Shown one piece after another: positions 17,376 to 26,476 of a stretch of 64,000 bases of DNA. Source of the DNA: Bog-473 sp963736525 (GTDB taxonomy: Bacteria; Actinomycetota; Acidimicrobiia; Acidimicrobiales; RAAP-2); the NCBI GenBank assembly GCA_963736525.1, contig CAVTPF010000010.1:248001-312000 (forward strand). Direction: 5' to 3'. The notes beneath the pieces were generated by a model. That model did no database searches and was not told the DNA's origin. It was given only the letters and a program-made list of their open reading frames with translations. How positions within the stretch are numbered: the first letter of the stretch is position 1; every line of letters begins with the position of its first letter. The position numbers and the translations under genes are program-made.

Positions 17376-17406
17376 GGTCGTCCTCCTTCGTTCACGGTCG
17401 TCCTCC
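17367..17406. repeat. 20-base tandem duplication of a translation start region
   Basis: Two perfect copies (17367-17386 and 17387-17406) of a 20-base unit which, on the minus strand, contains GGAGGACGACC and GTG AAC GAA. The inner copy provides the real start at 17375. The outer GTG at 17395 opens a 7-codon frame (VNEGGRP) whose TGA overlaps the real GTG. Confidence 0.85.
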
Positions 17407-17487
17407 GGTTCCACGTCGTCCGATTGCACGCGGGAGCGACCAGTGTCGCCGCGGGGTGTGACGGGCGCCGTCCTGCCGCCCCGGACG

Positions 17488-17521
17488 CGCACGTGCCGGC
17501 CCAAGGGGGCCGGCACGTGCG
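17488..17521. terminator. Terminator hairpin behind peroxiredoxin gene
   Basis: Perfect 15-base stem CGCACGTGCCGGCCC (17488-17502) with GGGCCGGCACGTGCG (17507-17521), loop AAGG. It lies 44 bases beyond the peroxiredoxin stop on the minus strand. Confidence 0.75.
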
Positions 17522-17564
17522 TCAGACTCCGCCCGAAGTGCCCGGGTGCGCCCTGGCGGGGACC

Positions 17565-18200
17565 TCAGCGGTTCGGCTGGGGCGTCACCCGCAGGTAGGG
17601 CTTGAGGGCCTTCCACCCCTTGGGGAAGCGGCCCTTGGCGTCCTCGTCGCTCACGGCGGGGGCGATGATCACGTCCTGGCCCTCCTTCCAGTTGACCGGC
17701 GTGGCGACGGAGTAGTCGGCCGTCAGCTGGAGGGAGTCGAGCACACGGAGGATCTCGTCGACGTTGCGTCCGGTGGAGGCCGGGTAGGTCAACGTCAGCT
17801 TCACCTTCTTGTCCGGCCCGATGATGAAGACCGACCGGACCGTCAACGTGTCGTTGGCGTTGGGATGGATCATGTCGTAGAGGTCGGCGACCTTGCGGTC
17901 CTCGTCGCCGATCAGTGGGAACGACAGCGCCGAGCCCTGGGTCTCCTCGATGTCGCCGGCCCAGCCCTTGTGCGACTCGACGGAGTCGACCGAGAGGCCG
18001 ATCAGCTTGGTGTTGCGCTTGTCGAACTCGGGCTTGGCCTTCGAGAACGCCCCGAGCTCGGTCGTGCAGACCGGCGTGAAGTCCTTCGGGTGGGAGAACA
18101 GGATCCCCCAGCTGTCGCCCAGCCATTCGTGGAAATTGATGGTGCCGTCGGTGGTGTCGGCCGTGAAGTCGGGAGCGGTGTCCCCGAGTCGAACTGCCAT
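17565..18200 (-). CDS. Peroxiredoxin, 1-Cys (Prx6) type
   Basis: Thiol peroxidase of 211 residues reducing peroxides. Peroxidatic Cys45 sits in DFTPVCTTELG, preceded by ILFSHPKDF, the Prx6 hallmark. I see no other cysteine, so there is no resolving Cys and an external thiol must reduce it. The C-terminal extension with GRFPKGWKALKPYLRVTPQP is also Prx6-like. ATG 18200 follows AGGAGGAGCAC directly; the longer frame has no such site. Cytoplasmic, and divergent from the crotonase gene. Confidence 0.93.
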   Translation of the reverse strand: MAVRLGDTAPDFTADTTDGTINFHEWLGDSWGILFSHPKDFTPVCTTELGAFSKAKPEFDKRNTKLIGLSVDSVESHKGWAGDIEETQGSALSFPLIGDEDRKVADLYDMIHPNANDTLTVRSVFIIGPDKKVKLTLTYPASTGRNVDEILRVLDSLQLTADYSVATPVNWKEGQDVIIAPAVSDEDAKGRFPKGWKALKPYLRVTPQPNR

Positions 18201-18388
18201 GTGCTCCTCCTGAAGTCGTGGCGCTCCGTGTGTGCGGCATCTGACCTTATCGGGTGGCCGTCCAATTGTCGACACGATTGGTCATATTTGTGGCGCCACG
18301 CGCCGGCACCGGAAAAAGGGGTCATCACCAGGGTATCGGCGTACGGTCGATGTGCGGCGGGGGCCATGGGCCGTGCGAGAATGCCCCC

Positions 18389-19216
18389 ATGACCCCCGAG
18401 CAGGCGGCGGCCACGACGGCGCAGGGACCCTACGAGCCGCACCGAGACGACGCGCTCCTCGTCGAGCAGGACGGCCCGGTCACCGTCGTCACGATCAATC
18501 GGCCCGAACGGCGCAACGCAGTGGACAGCGTCTGCGCCGACCGGCTGCGAGAGGCCTTCCTCGCCTTCGACGACGACGACGCCCGGTCGGTGGCGGTGCT
18601 CACGGGCTCCGATGGGACGTTCTGCGCGGGGGCCGATCTGAAGGCGGTGGCCGAGGGCGACCGGCGTCCGATCCCCGACCACGGGCCGGGACCGATGGGT
18701 CCCACCCGGCTGACCCTCACCAAGCCCGTCATCGCGGCGGTGGAGGGCTACGCCGTGGCCGGCGGGATCGAGCTGGCGCTCTGGTGCGATCTGCGCGTGG
18801 CGGCCGAGGACGCCGTCTTCGGGGTGTTCTGCCGGCGCTTCGGGGTCCCCCTGTGCGACCTCGGCACGGTCCGCCTGCCGCGCGTGGTGGGCCACGGCCG
18901 CGCCATGGACCTGATCCTCACCGGCCGCGCCGTGGCCGGCCCCGAGGCGCTCACCATGGGGCTGGTGAACCGGGTCGTCGCGCCGGGCCAGGCGCTGGCG
19001 GCGGCGGTCGCGCTGGCCCACCAGTTGGCCGCGCTCCCCCAGGTGTGCCTGCGCTCGGACCGGCTGAGCGCACTGGAACAGTGGGGCCTGACCGAGGAGG
19101 AGGCCGCCGTCGGGGAGGCCCGGCGCGGCCGTGACGTCGTCAGCAGCGGCGAGACGCTGGCGGGAGCGGCGAGGTTTGCGGGAGGTGCGGGCCGCGGTGG
19201 CGCTGCGCTCGAGTGA
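18389..19216 (+). CDS. Enoyl-CoA hydratase/isomerase (crotonase) family protein
   Basis: Crotonase-fold protein of 275 residues acting on an acyl-CoA. The oxyanion hole parts are FCAGADLKAV and GYAVAGGIELAL. The latter keeps a Glu, but the second catalytic position of classical hydratases (Glu in GxPEVxLG) is replaced in GVPLCDLGTVRLP, so the reaction may be isomerisation or another crotonase reaction. ATG 18389 lies 6 bases after GAGAAT, a weak version of the leaderless promoter. The last bases overlap the start of the HAD hydrolase gene. Confidence 0.85.
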   Translation: MTPEQAAATTAQGPYEPHRDDALLVEQDGPVTVVTINRPERRNAVDSVCADRLREAFLAFDDDDARSVAVLTGSDGTFCAGADLKAVAEGDRRPIPDHGPGPMGPTRLTLTKPVIAAVEGYAVAGGIELALWCDLRVAAEDAVFGVFCRRFGVPLCDLGTVRLPRVVGHGRAMDLILTGRAVAGPEALTMGLVNRVVAPGQALAAAVALAHQLAALPQVCLRSDRLSALEQWGLTEEEAAVGEARRGRDVVSSGETLAGAARFAGGAGRGGAALE

Positions 19217-19958
19217 CCGGGAGGCGAGCGGGCCGGCGGGGCCCGATCGCCCGACCGTGGCCGCCTTCGACTTCGACGGCACGCTCACCGATTCGGGGAG
19301 CGTGTTCCCCTTCCTGGTCAGCCTGCGCGGCCTGTGGCCCGTGCTGCGCGCGGTGGTCAGGCACTCCCCCGGTCTCATCCGGGCGGCCGTCATGGGGGGA
19401 GCCGCGGCCGACGAGGTGAAGGAGAAGCTGTTCTCCCGGCTCCTGGGCGGCCTGCCGGTCGACGAGGTGGACAGGCGCTCGGCGGCCTTCGCCCACCGCC
19501 ATCTGCAGAAGCACGGGCGGGCCGACACCCGACGCCGGCTGGAGTGGCACCGCCGGCAGGGGCATTACACGGTCGTCGTGTCCGCGTCGCCCGAGTGCTA
19601 CGTGGAGCCCGCCGGGGCCGAGCTGGGCGTCGACGGCGTCGTGGCCACCCGGCTCGCGGTCGGCGGCGGCGGCCTGCTCACCGGTGGGTACCAGGGCAAG
19701 AACTGCCGGGGGGCCGAGAAGTACGCCCGCCTGGTCGTCCACCTGCGCGCCCAGGGCCTGCTGTCGAACAACGGCGGCCAGCAGCCGGTGCTGTGGGCCT
19801 ACGGCAACAGTCGCGGGGACCTGCGGCTGCTCCATGCGGCCGACCACGGCGTCGACGCCGGCCGGCTCGGGCCGCTCGGCCGCCTGCGCCGCTTCCCCCG
19901 CCTGACGGAGGTCGTGGCGTCAGCCCGGCGCCACGGTGATGCCCACGGCGTGGCCTGA
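19197..19958 (+). CDS. HAD-IB family hydrolase (SerB-like phosphatase)
   Basis: Haloacid dehalogenase-type phosphatase, about 253 residues. Motif I is FDFDGTLTDSG (nucleophile and acid Asp), motif II VVSASPE, a lysine in YQGKNCRG, and motif III YGNSRGDLRLL. This matches subclass IB enzymes related to phosphoserine phosphatase and the CicA/PlsC-linked HAD proteins. The start is uncertain: GTG at 19131, 19185 or 19197 are possible. I use 19197, which gives a 20-base overlap with the crotonase gene and a short N-terminus. The 3' end overlaps the convergent SpoIID-like gene by 39 bases. Confidence 0.82.
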   Translation: MALRSSDREASGPAGPDRPTVAAFDFDGTLTDSGSVFPFLVSLRGLWPVLRAVVRHSPGLIRAAVMGGAAADEVKEKLFSRLLGGLPVDEVDRRSAAFAHRHLQKHGRADTRRRLEWHRRQGHYTVVVSASPECYVEPAGAELGVDGVVATRLAVGGGGLLTGGYQGKNCRGAEKYARLVVHLRAQGLLSNNGGQQPVLWAYGNSRGDLRLLHAADHGVDAGRLGPLGRLRRFPRLTEVVASARRHGDAHGVA

Positions 19959-22007
19959 GTAGCCGTTGACCGCGGTGCTGACGTCGCCGAAGTAGGGCGC
20001 GTCGCCATAGGCGAAGGCCTGGCCGCTGCCGTCGACGGCGTCAAAGCCCTGCCCGCTGAAGTCCGGGATCATGCCGGTCATCGGGCTCTTCATGCTGGCG
20101 AGCCCCGGCGAGCCGGCAGAGATCCCGACGGCGGGGGCGTCGCCGAAGGCATGTGCGGTGCCGTTCGACTCGAGCATCCAGTACCCGCCCCCGTCGGGCG
20201 ACGGTGCGACGCCCACGATCGGCGTCGGTGGGGGCGCCGAGCCGAGCGAGCCATAGAACTGGGCGTCGCCGAAGGCGAAGATCCCGCCGTCGGAGGCGAT
20301 GAGCCAGTAGCCCTGGCCGTCGTGGGTCGGCACCATCCCGATCACCGGTTTGTTGAGCCGCAGGCTGCCCGTGCTGCCGAAGAACCCCGCGTCACCGAAC
20401 GCGAAGATCCCGCCGTCGGAGGCCACCAGCCAGTACCCGCCACCGTCGGGCGTGGTGGCCATGCCCACCACGGGCCGGTTCAGGACCATGCTCCCGGTGC
20501 TGCCGTGGAACTGGGCGTCACCGAAGCTGAAGACACCGCCGTCGGAGGCGACCTCCCAGTAGCCGCCGGCGTCGTGGGTGGCTGCCATCCCCACCACCGG
20601 CTTGTTGAGCCGCATCCCCCCGGTGCTCCCGTAGAACTGGGCGGTGCCGAAGCTGAAGACACCACCGTCGGAGGCGTTGATCCAGTAGCCGCCCACGCCG
20701 CCGCTGGCCTGGCCGCTGATGGTGAACCAGTCCGACTGCAGGTTCAGTGCGGCGGCGAACGCGTCGCCCGTCACCGAGACCGAGCCGCCCGAGCCGGCGA
20801 TGGTCATCTGCTCGACACGCCCGCCGTAGTCACCCAGGCCGTTCCGCGCGGTCACGGTGATGGAGCTCAGCGTCCCGACCTGCGGGTACGCCGCCTGCAC
20901 CGTGGACACCGGGATCGAGACGCTCCAGTCGTGATGCGTGTTGCACGCAGCGGCGATGCAGATCGCGTCGCCGTCGTCGGGCACGGCCGGGAACTGGTCG
21001 CCGGTGGAGTACCCGCCCGAGGAGGCGGAGTACTCGGTGTTGGCGATGCTGCCGTCGGAGTTGTCGACCATGACCTGGCCGGCCGTGTCGGCGGCGGCCC
21101 CGTCGTCGATGAGGTTCTCGAACTCCATGCCCGGGTAGCTCTGGCACGTCTGGTCGCAGGTGTCGGCGTAGCCTCCGTAGCCGAGCGGGGTGGACTCGAC
21201 GTAGGAGCGGGCCGCCACCACCTGTGCCTCTGTCTGCTGGAAGCCCCAGGGTTGACCCTGCGGGCCCGGCGGCGAGCCCGCGACACCGTTGAGCTGGCCC
21301 CAGGTGTACGGCGACTCCGCCGCGGCGACATCGGCCACGTACTGCTCGATCGGCACCGTGTTCACGGTCCGCTCCTGGTCGTTCGAGTTCGGCAACGCGG
21401 TCAGCGTCCCGTGCACCTCGGTGGTGACGCTCGGCGTGCACAGGTCCAAGAAGGCCCCCGCACTGGCCGGCGAGGCCGTCGGATCGGTCACGCCGGAGGC
21501 GACCTGCGCCCAGCCGCCCTGGCCGGCACAGCCTCCGCTGGTGAAGATCAGGTAGGACGAGCCCACGAGCCGGAAGAGCACCGCGGGCGCGGAGCCGCCG
21601 GGGTAGTTCACGTTCCCCGAGGTCGCGGCGATGATGGTGTCGCCGCCGTTCGCCTCGGTCATGGCCACGATGACGTTCCCGCTGTGCAGCGCCGTCGCAT
21701 CATTGGTGCTCGTCAGGGTCGTGTTTCCGTAGTAGTGGCCCAGGATCTGCTGGTAGGTGTCGTTGCCGTCACCGTTGTCCGCCCCGAGCGCGTAACCGAG
21801 CGATCCCCACTGGCCCATGCCGATCCCGTGCCCGTAGCCGTGACCGTTGATGATCACGGTGGGCGTCGGGTAGGCCGCCGCCGGGGACGCCGGGCCGAAC
21901 AGGGCGGCGGGCACCACGAAGGACAGCGAGAGGGTGAGCGCGGCCAGTGCGGCGGAGCTGCGCCGCCGCCGGGCGCTCGGGCGCGCACGCAGGGACCCGA
22001 CCGACAT
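19920..22007 (-). CDS. Exported SpoIID/LytB-domain protein with six C-terminal GYW repeats
   Basis: Protein of 695 residues. A long signal peptide (basic, Arg-rich, then ALAALTLSLSFVVPAALFG) leads to AAAYPTP. The SpoIID/LytB region follows: GHGYGHGIGMGQWGSLGYAL, QQILGHYYGNTTL, AAAESPYTWGQL (candidate catalytic Glu) and QVVAARSYVES. SpoIID is a peptidoglycan lytic transglycosylase in sporulation, and relatives in non-sporulators act on cell wall. From about residue 430 come six repeats of about 42 residues, typically GYW-(5)-DGGIFAFGDAxFYGS followed by LNxPVVGM, probably propeller blades. ATG 22007 begins the signal peptide; TAACAT lies 9 bases before it. Divergent from a glycosyltransferase gene of the surface polysaccharide locus. 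Confidence 0.85.
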   Translation of the reverse strand: MSVGSLRARPSARRRRSSAALAALTLSLSFVVPAALFGPASPAAAYPTPTVIINGHGYGHGIGMGQWGSLGYALGADNGDGNDTYQQILGHYYGNTTLTSTNDATALHSGNVIVAMTEANGGDTIIAATSGNVNYPGGSAPAVLFRLVGSSYLIFTSGGCAGQGGWAQVASGVTDPTASPASAGAFLDLCTPSVTTEVHGTLTALPNSNDQERTVNTVPIEQYVADVAAAESPYTWGQLNGVAGSPPGPQGQPWGFQQTEAQVVAARSYVESTPLGYGGYADTCDQTCQSYPGMEFENLIDDGAAADTAGQVMVDNSDGSIANTEYSASSGGYSTGDQFPAVPDDGDAICIAAACNTHHDWSVSIPVSTVQAAYPQVGTLSSITVTARNGLGDYGGRVEQMTIAGSGGSVSVTGDAFAAALNLQSDWFTISGQASGGVGGYWINASDGGVFSFGTAQFYGSTGGMRLNKPVVGMAATHDAGGYWEVASDGGVFSFGDAQFHGSTGSMVLNRPVVGMATTPDGGGYWLVASDGGIFAFGDAGFFGSTGSLRLNKPVIGMVPTHDGQGYWLIASDGGIFAFGDAQFYGSLGSAPPPTPIVGVAPSPDGGGYWMLESNGTAHAFGDAPAVGISAGSPGLASMKSPMTGMIPDFSGQGFDAVDGSGQAFAYGDAPYFGDVSTAVNGYSGHAVGITVAPG

Positions 22008-22082
22008 GATCCGTCGATGTTACCGCCGCGACCTGGGCAAACGGGGCATGGTCCCGGCAACAGGGGTACGCACACCCACCAC

Positions 22083-22088
22083 TACACT
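22083..22088 (+). promoter_or_regulatory. -10 box TACACT of first glycosyltransferase
   Basis: TACACT ends 8 bases before GTG 22097. Confidence 0.5.
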
Positions 22089-22096
22089 GCACCGCC

Positions 22097-23179
22097 GTGC
22101 GGGTGGACCAGGTCATACCGTCGCTCGCGAGCCGCGACGCCATCGGCGTGCACAGCCTGAACCTGCGCGACGGGTTGCGCGCCGCAGGCATCGACTCCGA
22201 CATCTACTACGGAAGTTTCACGCCGGACGTGGCGCACGAGGGCCGTCCCGTCATCGAGTTGGGGCGCACGGGTCGCGACCGATGGCTGCTTTACCAAGCC
22301 TCCATCGGCAGCCCCGTCTACGACATCTTCGCCGCGCGCTCGGAGCCCAAGCTGGTGAACTACCACAACATCACGCCCGCGGACCTGCTGCGCGACTGGG
22401 AGCCCGCCGTGGCGTACGAGGCCGCGTTGGGGCGCACGCAACTGGCCCGCCTGGCCCCGCAGAGCCGCTTCGCGGTGGCCGACTCGGCCTTCAACGAGTC
22501 GGAGCTCCTCGCCGTGGGCTACGAGGGGACGGCGGTCGTGCCGCTGCTCATCGACATGCACGCCAAGAGCGACGAGCCGGACCCCGAGCTGGCCGGCTTC
22601 ATGGCGCGGCGCAAGAAGCGCGAGGGCGGGGCCGACCTGCTCTACGTGGGGAAGATCTCACCGCACAAGGCGCCGCACGATCTGGTCAAGATGCTCGACG
22701 TCCTCCGCCGCGCCGACGACCCGGCCGCCCGCCTGCACCTGGTCGGCTCCGCCCTCGGGGTCACCTACGAGCCCGCGCTCCGTGCCTTCATCGCCGAGCT
22801 CGGCCTCTCCGATGCGGTGCACCTGACGGGCTCGGTCAGCGGGGCCGAGCTCGAGGCTTACTACCGCGCGGCCGACGTCTTCGTGATGGCCTCCGACCAC
22901 GAGGGGTTCTGCGTGCCCCTGGCCGAGGCGATGGGTCACGGCGTGCCCATCGTCGCCTACGGGGTCACCGCCGTACCCGAGACGGTCGGCGACGCGGGAC
23001 TGGTGCTCCCCGACAAGTCCGCCGTGCCGTTCGCGACCGCGGTCGGCCGCGTGCTGCAGGACGCCACGCTGCGCCGGGTACTGGCGGCGGCCGGGCGGCA
23101 GCGGGCGGCCGGCTTCGACCTGGCGGCCTCCACGCGGCGATTCGTCTCGCTGGTCCAGCGCGCCGTCGGCGCTCCCTGA
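22097..23179 (+). CDS. Family-4-type glycosyltransferase
   Basis: Retaining GT-B transferase of 360 residues using a nucleotide sugar to build a surface glycan at the cytoplasmic membrane face. The N-terminal acceptor domain begins MRVDQVIPSLASRDAIG followed by HSLNLRD, a signature shared with three other GTs in this window. VNYHNITP lies near residue 95, and the donor domain has LLYVGKISPHKAPHDL and the E-x7-E element in HEGFCVPLAEAM near 275. Monocistronic by layout: its neighbours on both sides are on the other strand. Donor sugar and linkage cannot be inferred. Confidence 0.87.
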   Translation: MRVDQVIPSLASRDAIGVHSLNLRDGLRAAGIDSDIYYGSFTPDVAHEGRPVIELGRTGRDRWLLYQASIGSPVYDIFAARSEPKLVNYHNITPADLLRDWEPAVAYEAALGRTQLARLAPQSRFAVADSAFNESELLAVGYEGTAVVPLLIDMHAKSDEPDPELAGFMARRKKREGGADLLYVGKISPHKAPHDLVKMLDVLRRADDPAARLHLVGSALGVTYEPALRAFIAELGLSDAVHLTGSVSGAELEAYYRAADVFVMASDHEGFCVPLAEAMGHGVPIVAYGVTAVPETVGDAGLVLPDKSAVPFATAVGRVLQDATLRRVLAAAGRQRAAGFDLAASTRRFVSLVQRAVGAP

Positions 23180-23210
23180 GCGCCGCGCTGCTCGCCCCGG
23201 GGCGGCAACC

Positions 23211-24266
23211 TCAGGCTCGAAGCTGGACCACCAGGTCGGCGGCGCGATCGCCGGCCGTCTCGAGGTCCAACGCGTCCAGGCGGCGGGCGGCCTGCTGCGA
23301 GAGGGTCTCCCGCAGGCCCGGCTGCGTCCCCAGGCGGGCCACCGCCCCGGCCAGCTCGTACGGGTCGGTGGCGTCGACCAGCAGTCCCGCGTCGCCCACG
23401 ACCTCGGGCAGCGCACCGACGCGGTTGGCCACGACCGGCAGCCCGAGCGCCATGGCCTCGATGACGGGCACCCCGAAGCCCTCGTGCTGGGACGTGACCA
23501 CGAGCACGTCGGACTGCGCCATGGCGTCCCCCAGATCGGCATCGCTGAGCGCGCCGGCGAACGTGACCGCGTCGTGCAGCCCCATCTCGTCGATGAAGCG
23601 CTGCACGGCGGCGCTGTACGAGGGGACGACAGGCCGCCCCACGACCAACAGGGAGGCGCGCGGGTCGTGGTGCTCCCGGGTCACCACCAGCGCCATGACG
23701 GCGAGCTCCGTGCCCTTGTTGGGGGCGAGACGGCCGACGCTCACCCAGCGGGCACCGGGCGGTGGCGGTACGGCCGCCCCCCCGGGTGGCACCACGGGGG
23801 CGATGGCGGCCGGCGGGACGACCGCGGTGCGGGCGTAGCCGGCCTCCCGCAGCTCGGCCTCGTTGAACGCCGAGACCGCGAGGCCGAGCGCGGCGCGCGG
23901 CGCCAGGGCGCGCAGCTGCTGCTGCGCGCGCAGCTGGTGGCGCGCCATCGCGTTGTCCCAGGGCGCGTAGAGGTGCGGCGGCGTCACGTTGTGGTAGTTC
24001 ACGACCAGGGGTTCGGACCGCGCCATCAGCCACGGGGCGATCCCCGACGCGGTGGCGAACTGGTAGATCAACACGTCGCCCTTCTCGGCCTCCTCCCCGT
24101 AGGCGGTGAACGGGCGCGTCTCGGACTCGGTCTCGGGATCGGCCAGCTCGACGTAGATGTGCGACCGGATGCCGCGAGCGGCGAACACGTCGCGCAGGCG
24201 CAGCGTGTGCCGACCCACCGCATCACCGCGGTGCAGCATCGGGACGAACTGGTGGACGGCGCTCAT
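23211..24266 (-). CDS. Family-4-type glycosyltransferase
   Basis: GT-B enzyme of 351 residues. It starts MSAVHQFVPMLHRGDAVG followed by HTLRLRD, has YQFATASG and VVNYHNVTPP in the N-terminal domain, a Pro-rich linker (VPPGGAAVPPPPGA) between domains, and WVSVGRLAPNKG and HEGFGVPVIEAM in the donor domain. ATG 24266 overlaps the stop of the upstream GT (ATGA), so it is the last gene of a methyltransferase-GT-GT cassette. It is closely related in layout to the gene before it, suggesting a tandem duplication that then specialised. Confidence 0.86.
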   Translation of the reverse strand: MSAVHQFVPMLHRGDAVGRHTLRLRDVFAARGIRSHIYVELADPETESETRPFTAYGEEAEKGDVLIYQFATASGIAPWLMARSEPLVVNYHNVTPPHLYAPWDNAMARHQLRAQQQLRALAPRAALGLAVSAFNEAELREAGYARTAVVPPAAIAPVVPPGGAAVPPPPGARWVSVGRLAPNKGTELAVMALVVTREHHDPRASLLVVGRPVVPSYSAAVQRFIDEMGLHDAVTFAGALSDADLGDAMAQSDVLVVTSQHEGFGVPVIEAMALGLPVVANRVGALPEVVGDAGLLVDATDPYELAGAVARLGTQPGLRETLSQQAARRLDALDLETAGDRAADLVVQLRA

Positions 24267-25366
24267 GCCGGGGCGGCCGCCCGCCCGGCGAGCGGGACCA
24301 GGAGGTCGACGAAACGCTCGGCGGCGGACGGGAGGTCGAGCTCGGCCAGCCGCCGGTGCCCGGCGGCGACCATGGCCTGGCGGCGCGGGGTGTCGGCCAG
24401 CAGGCCCGCGATGCAGTCGGCCAGGGCCGCGGGGTCCTTGTCGGAGACCAGTGCCCCGACGCCGCCGAGCACCTCGGGCACCGCCCCCTGGTCGTAGGCG
24501 ACGACGGGCAGGCCGGCGGCCAGCGCCTCGACGACCGGGACACAGAAGCCCTCGTGCTCCGAGGTGACGACGAGCACGTCGGCGGCTGCGTAGGCCGCCG
24601 CAACGGTGGCGTCGCTGGCGTGGCCGGCGAAGGTGACGGCGCCCTGCAAGCCCAGTTCGGCCACGTAGCGGCGGAGCGCGGCGACGTAGGACTCGGTCGC
24701 GGGCTTCCCCACGATCTGCAGGGTCGCATCGGGGTCGCCGTCGGCCCGCGCCACCGCCAGCGCGGCGACGGTGCTCTCGAGTGCCTTGTTGGGGGACACG
24801 CGCCCCACAGCCAGCCAGCGCGCCCCTCGTCGCGTGGCTGCGGCCGCGACGCCGGCCGCCGGCGGGGACGCGGGGGTGGGCGCCGTCATGGCGGCGTCGA
24901 GAGCCGCCGAGGGCGGGATCACGGCGGTGGGGGCGAACCCCGCCTCGACGAGGTGCGCCTGGTTGTAGGCGGAGTCGGCCACGGCGAGGCTCGTGCGCGG
25001 CGCCAGGAGGCGCAACTCCCCCTGGGCGCGCAGTTGGCCCAGGGCGAGGTGGTTGTCCCAGGGCGCCATGAGCTCGGGCGGTGTGATGTTGTGGTAGTTG
25101 ACGACGAGCGTCTCCGGCCGGCCCGCCAACCAGGTGGCCATCGCCGAGGCCGTGGCGAATTGGTAGACGATGACGTCTCCCCTCTCGGCGGCGTCGGGGT
25201 AGGACAGGACGGGCAGGGCCTCCCCCGCCGTCTCCGCGTCGAGCGTGTCGACGTAGATCTCCGAGGAGAAGCCGCGGGACCGCGAGGCGTCGCGCAGGCG
25301 CAGCGTGTGACGGCCCACCGCGTCGCCGCGGTGCAGCACGGGGACGAAGTGATGGATGCCGCTCAC
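24263..25366 (-). CDS. Family-4-type glycosyltransferase
   Basis: GT-B enzyme of 367 residues, a paralogue of the gene it precedes. It begins MSGIHHFVPVLHRGDAVG followed by HTLRLRD; YQFATASA and VVNYHNITPP follow. The linker is Ala/Pro-rich (MTAPTPASPPAAGVAAAA), and the donor domain has WLAVGRVSPNKALES and HEGFCVPVVEAL. GTG 25366 overlaps the TGA of the methyltransferase-like gene upstream, which fixes the start within a much longer open frame. The two GTs probably add consecutive sugars of the same glycan; this is inference from coupling. Confidence 0.86.
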   Translation of the reverse strand: MSGIHHFVPVLHRGDAVGRHTLRLRDASRSRGFSSEIYVDTLDAETAGEALPVLSYPDAAERGDVIVYQFATASAMATWLAGRPETLVVNYHNITPPELMAPWDNHLALGQLRAQGELRLLAPRTSLAVADSAYNQAHLVEAGFAPTAVIPPSAALDAAMTAPTPASPPAAGVAAAATRRGARWLAVGRVSPNKALESTVAALAVARADGDPDATLQIVGKPATESYVAALRRYVAELGLQGAVTFAGHASDATVAAAYAAADVLVVTSEHEGFCVPVVEALAAGLPVVAYDQGAVPEVLGGVGALVSDKDPAALADCIAGLLADTPRRQAMVAAGHRRLAELDLPSAAERFVDLLVPLAGRAAAPA

Positions 25367-26373
25367 GTGGGGGTGGAGGCGGCCAGGGCGACGCGGCCGT
25401 CGTGGGCCTCGCCGGCCAGGAGGGGTGCGACCCCGACGAAGCCGGACCGGTCCAGCAGCAGCTCCCACGTCGCCTCGTGCAGTGGACGGCCCTCCACCAG
25501 GTCGGTCGCCGGGGGCTCCCTGGGCGCCACCGGCGTGCTCGTCTCGGCGATGACGACCAGCGGGGCGTCGCGGGCCAGCGTCCTTCGGCAGTGCCCGAGG
25601 AGCGGGAGGAGGGCATGCACGGGCAGGCGGTCCACCACCCCGCTGAGCACGATGCCCCCGAGAGAGCCGGCGGGGCGCCCCTCCAGGTGCTCGGACGCTT
25701 CGGCGATGGTCACCGAGCAGCCCCGCTCCAGCGCGCGCAGGGCCACCGCGCCGCGGGGCTCGACGCCGTGGGCCACCGCGCCACGCCCGCGCAGCGCGTG
25801 GAGGAGGACACCCTCGCCGCAGTCGGCGTGGACGATGTCCCCGCCGGGGGTGCGCGCCAGCACGTGGGCCGCCACCGGGCCGGCCCACGGGCCCAGCTCC
25901 CGGGCCGGCACGAGCCAGGCCGCGCCCTCCACCGGCCGGTCCTGGGCGGCCACCCTGGCCTCCAGCGTGGCGACCCGCGCCGACAGGAAGCGGAACGCCT
26001 CGACGACGTGGCCCATCGCCTCCTCGAGCTCCGTCTTCTCGCCCGGGGGCAGGCGGCTCCCCCGGTCCCGGCCCGGGCGGAAACGGTCGAGACGTCCCGG
26101 GCGGCGCCCGGGGCCGCGCGTCGTGGCCTCGAGCGCGTCCGACAGCACCGACGCCCCCGGGTGATAGGGGCCGTAGCGGTCGCCCAGGTGCGTGAACGCC
26201 CCGAGGAAGTTCCACGCGTCGCTGCCCTGCGGCGCCAGGCGGGCGAACGCATCGTGCAGCGCCCGTGCGACCCGGGCCCGCTCGGCGCCGCCCGGCGCCC
26301 CCGCCGCGTCCCCGTCCCCGTCCCCGGCACGCGTGGGCCCGGCATCGCCGGTTGGGGGAAGGGCTGCGGGCAC
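25363..26373 (-). CDS. Methyltransferase-like protein of polysaccharide locus (cassette 1)
   Basis: Protein of 336 residues. The N-terminal half is Ala/Arg-rich with a probable coiled coil at about 110-150 (EKTELEEAMGHVVEAFRFLS). The C-terminal half resembles a Rossmann methyltransferase: GGDIVHADCGEGVLLHALR, AHGVEPRGA, GGIVLSGVVDRLP and PLVVIAETS. The glycine pattern of motif I is weak (DCGEG), so SAM binding may be altered. The same architecture and length recur in the gene at 32126-33136, also heading a two-GT cassette. A sugar- or chain-end methyltransferase setting glycan length is one possibility; a scaffolding role is another. Confidence 0.6.
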   Translation of the reverse strand: MPAALPPTGDAGPTRAGDGDGDAAGAPGGAERARVARALHDAFARLAPQGSDAWNFLGAFTHLGDRYGPYHPGASVLSDALEATTRGPGRRPGRLDRFRPGRDRGSRLPPGEKTELEEAMGHVVEAFRFLSARVATLEARVAAQDRPVEGAAWLVPARELGPWAGPVAAHVLARTPGGDIVHADCGEGVLLHALRGRGAVAHGVEPRGAVALRALERGCSVTIAEASEHLEGRPAGSLGGIVLSGVVDRLPVHALLPLLGHCRRTLARDAPLVVIAETSTPVAPREPPATDLVEGRPLHEATWELLLDRSGFVGVAPLLAGEAHDGRVALAASTPT

Positions 26374-26381
26374 GGCGGCCG

Positions 26382-26387
26382 ATGCTA
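26382..26387 (-). promoter_or_regulatory. -10 box TAGCAT of glycosyltransferase cassette 1
   Basis: Minus-strand TAGCAT lies 8 bases before GTG 26373, the first codon of the three-gene cassette. Confidence 0.55.
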
Positions 26388-26476
26388 CCGGCGCTGCTCG
26401 CGCCGGTCCGGCCCGCGCCGTCTCGCGCCGATGGCGGGGCTACCTTCGTACAACCGAGGAAAGGGGTGCCCGGACC

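Noticed and set aside
20151..22160. 669-codon plus-strand frame opposite the SpoIID-like gene
   Set aside because: The minus strand has a signal peptide, SpoIID motifs and regular repeats; the plus-strand frame is a shadow of those repeats.
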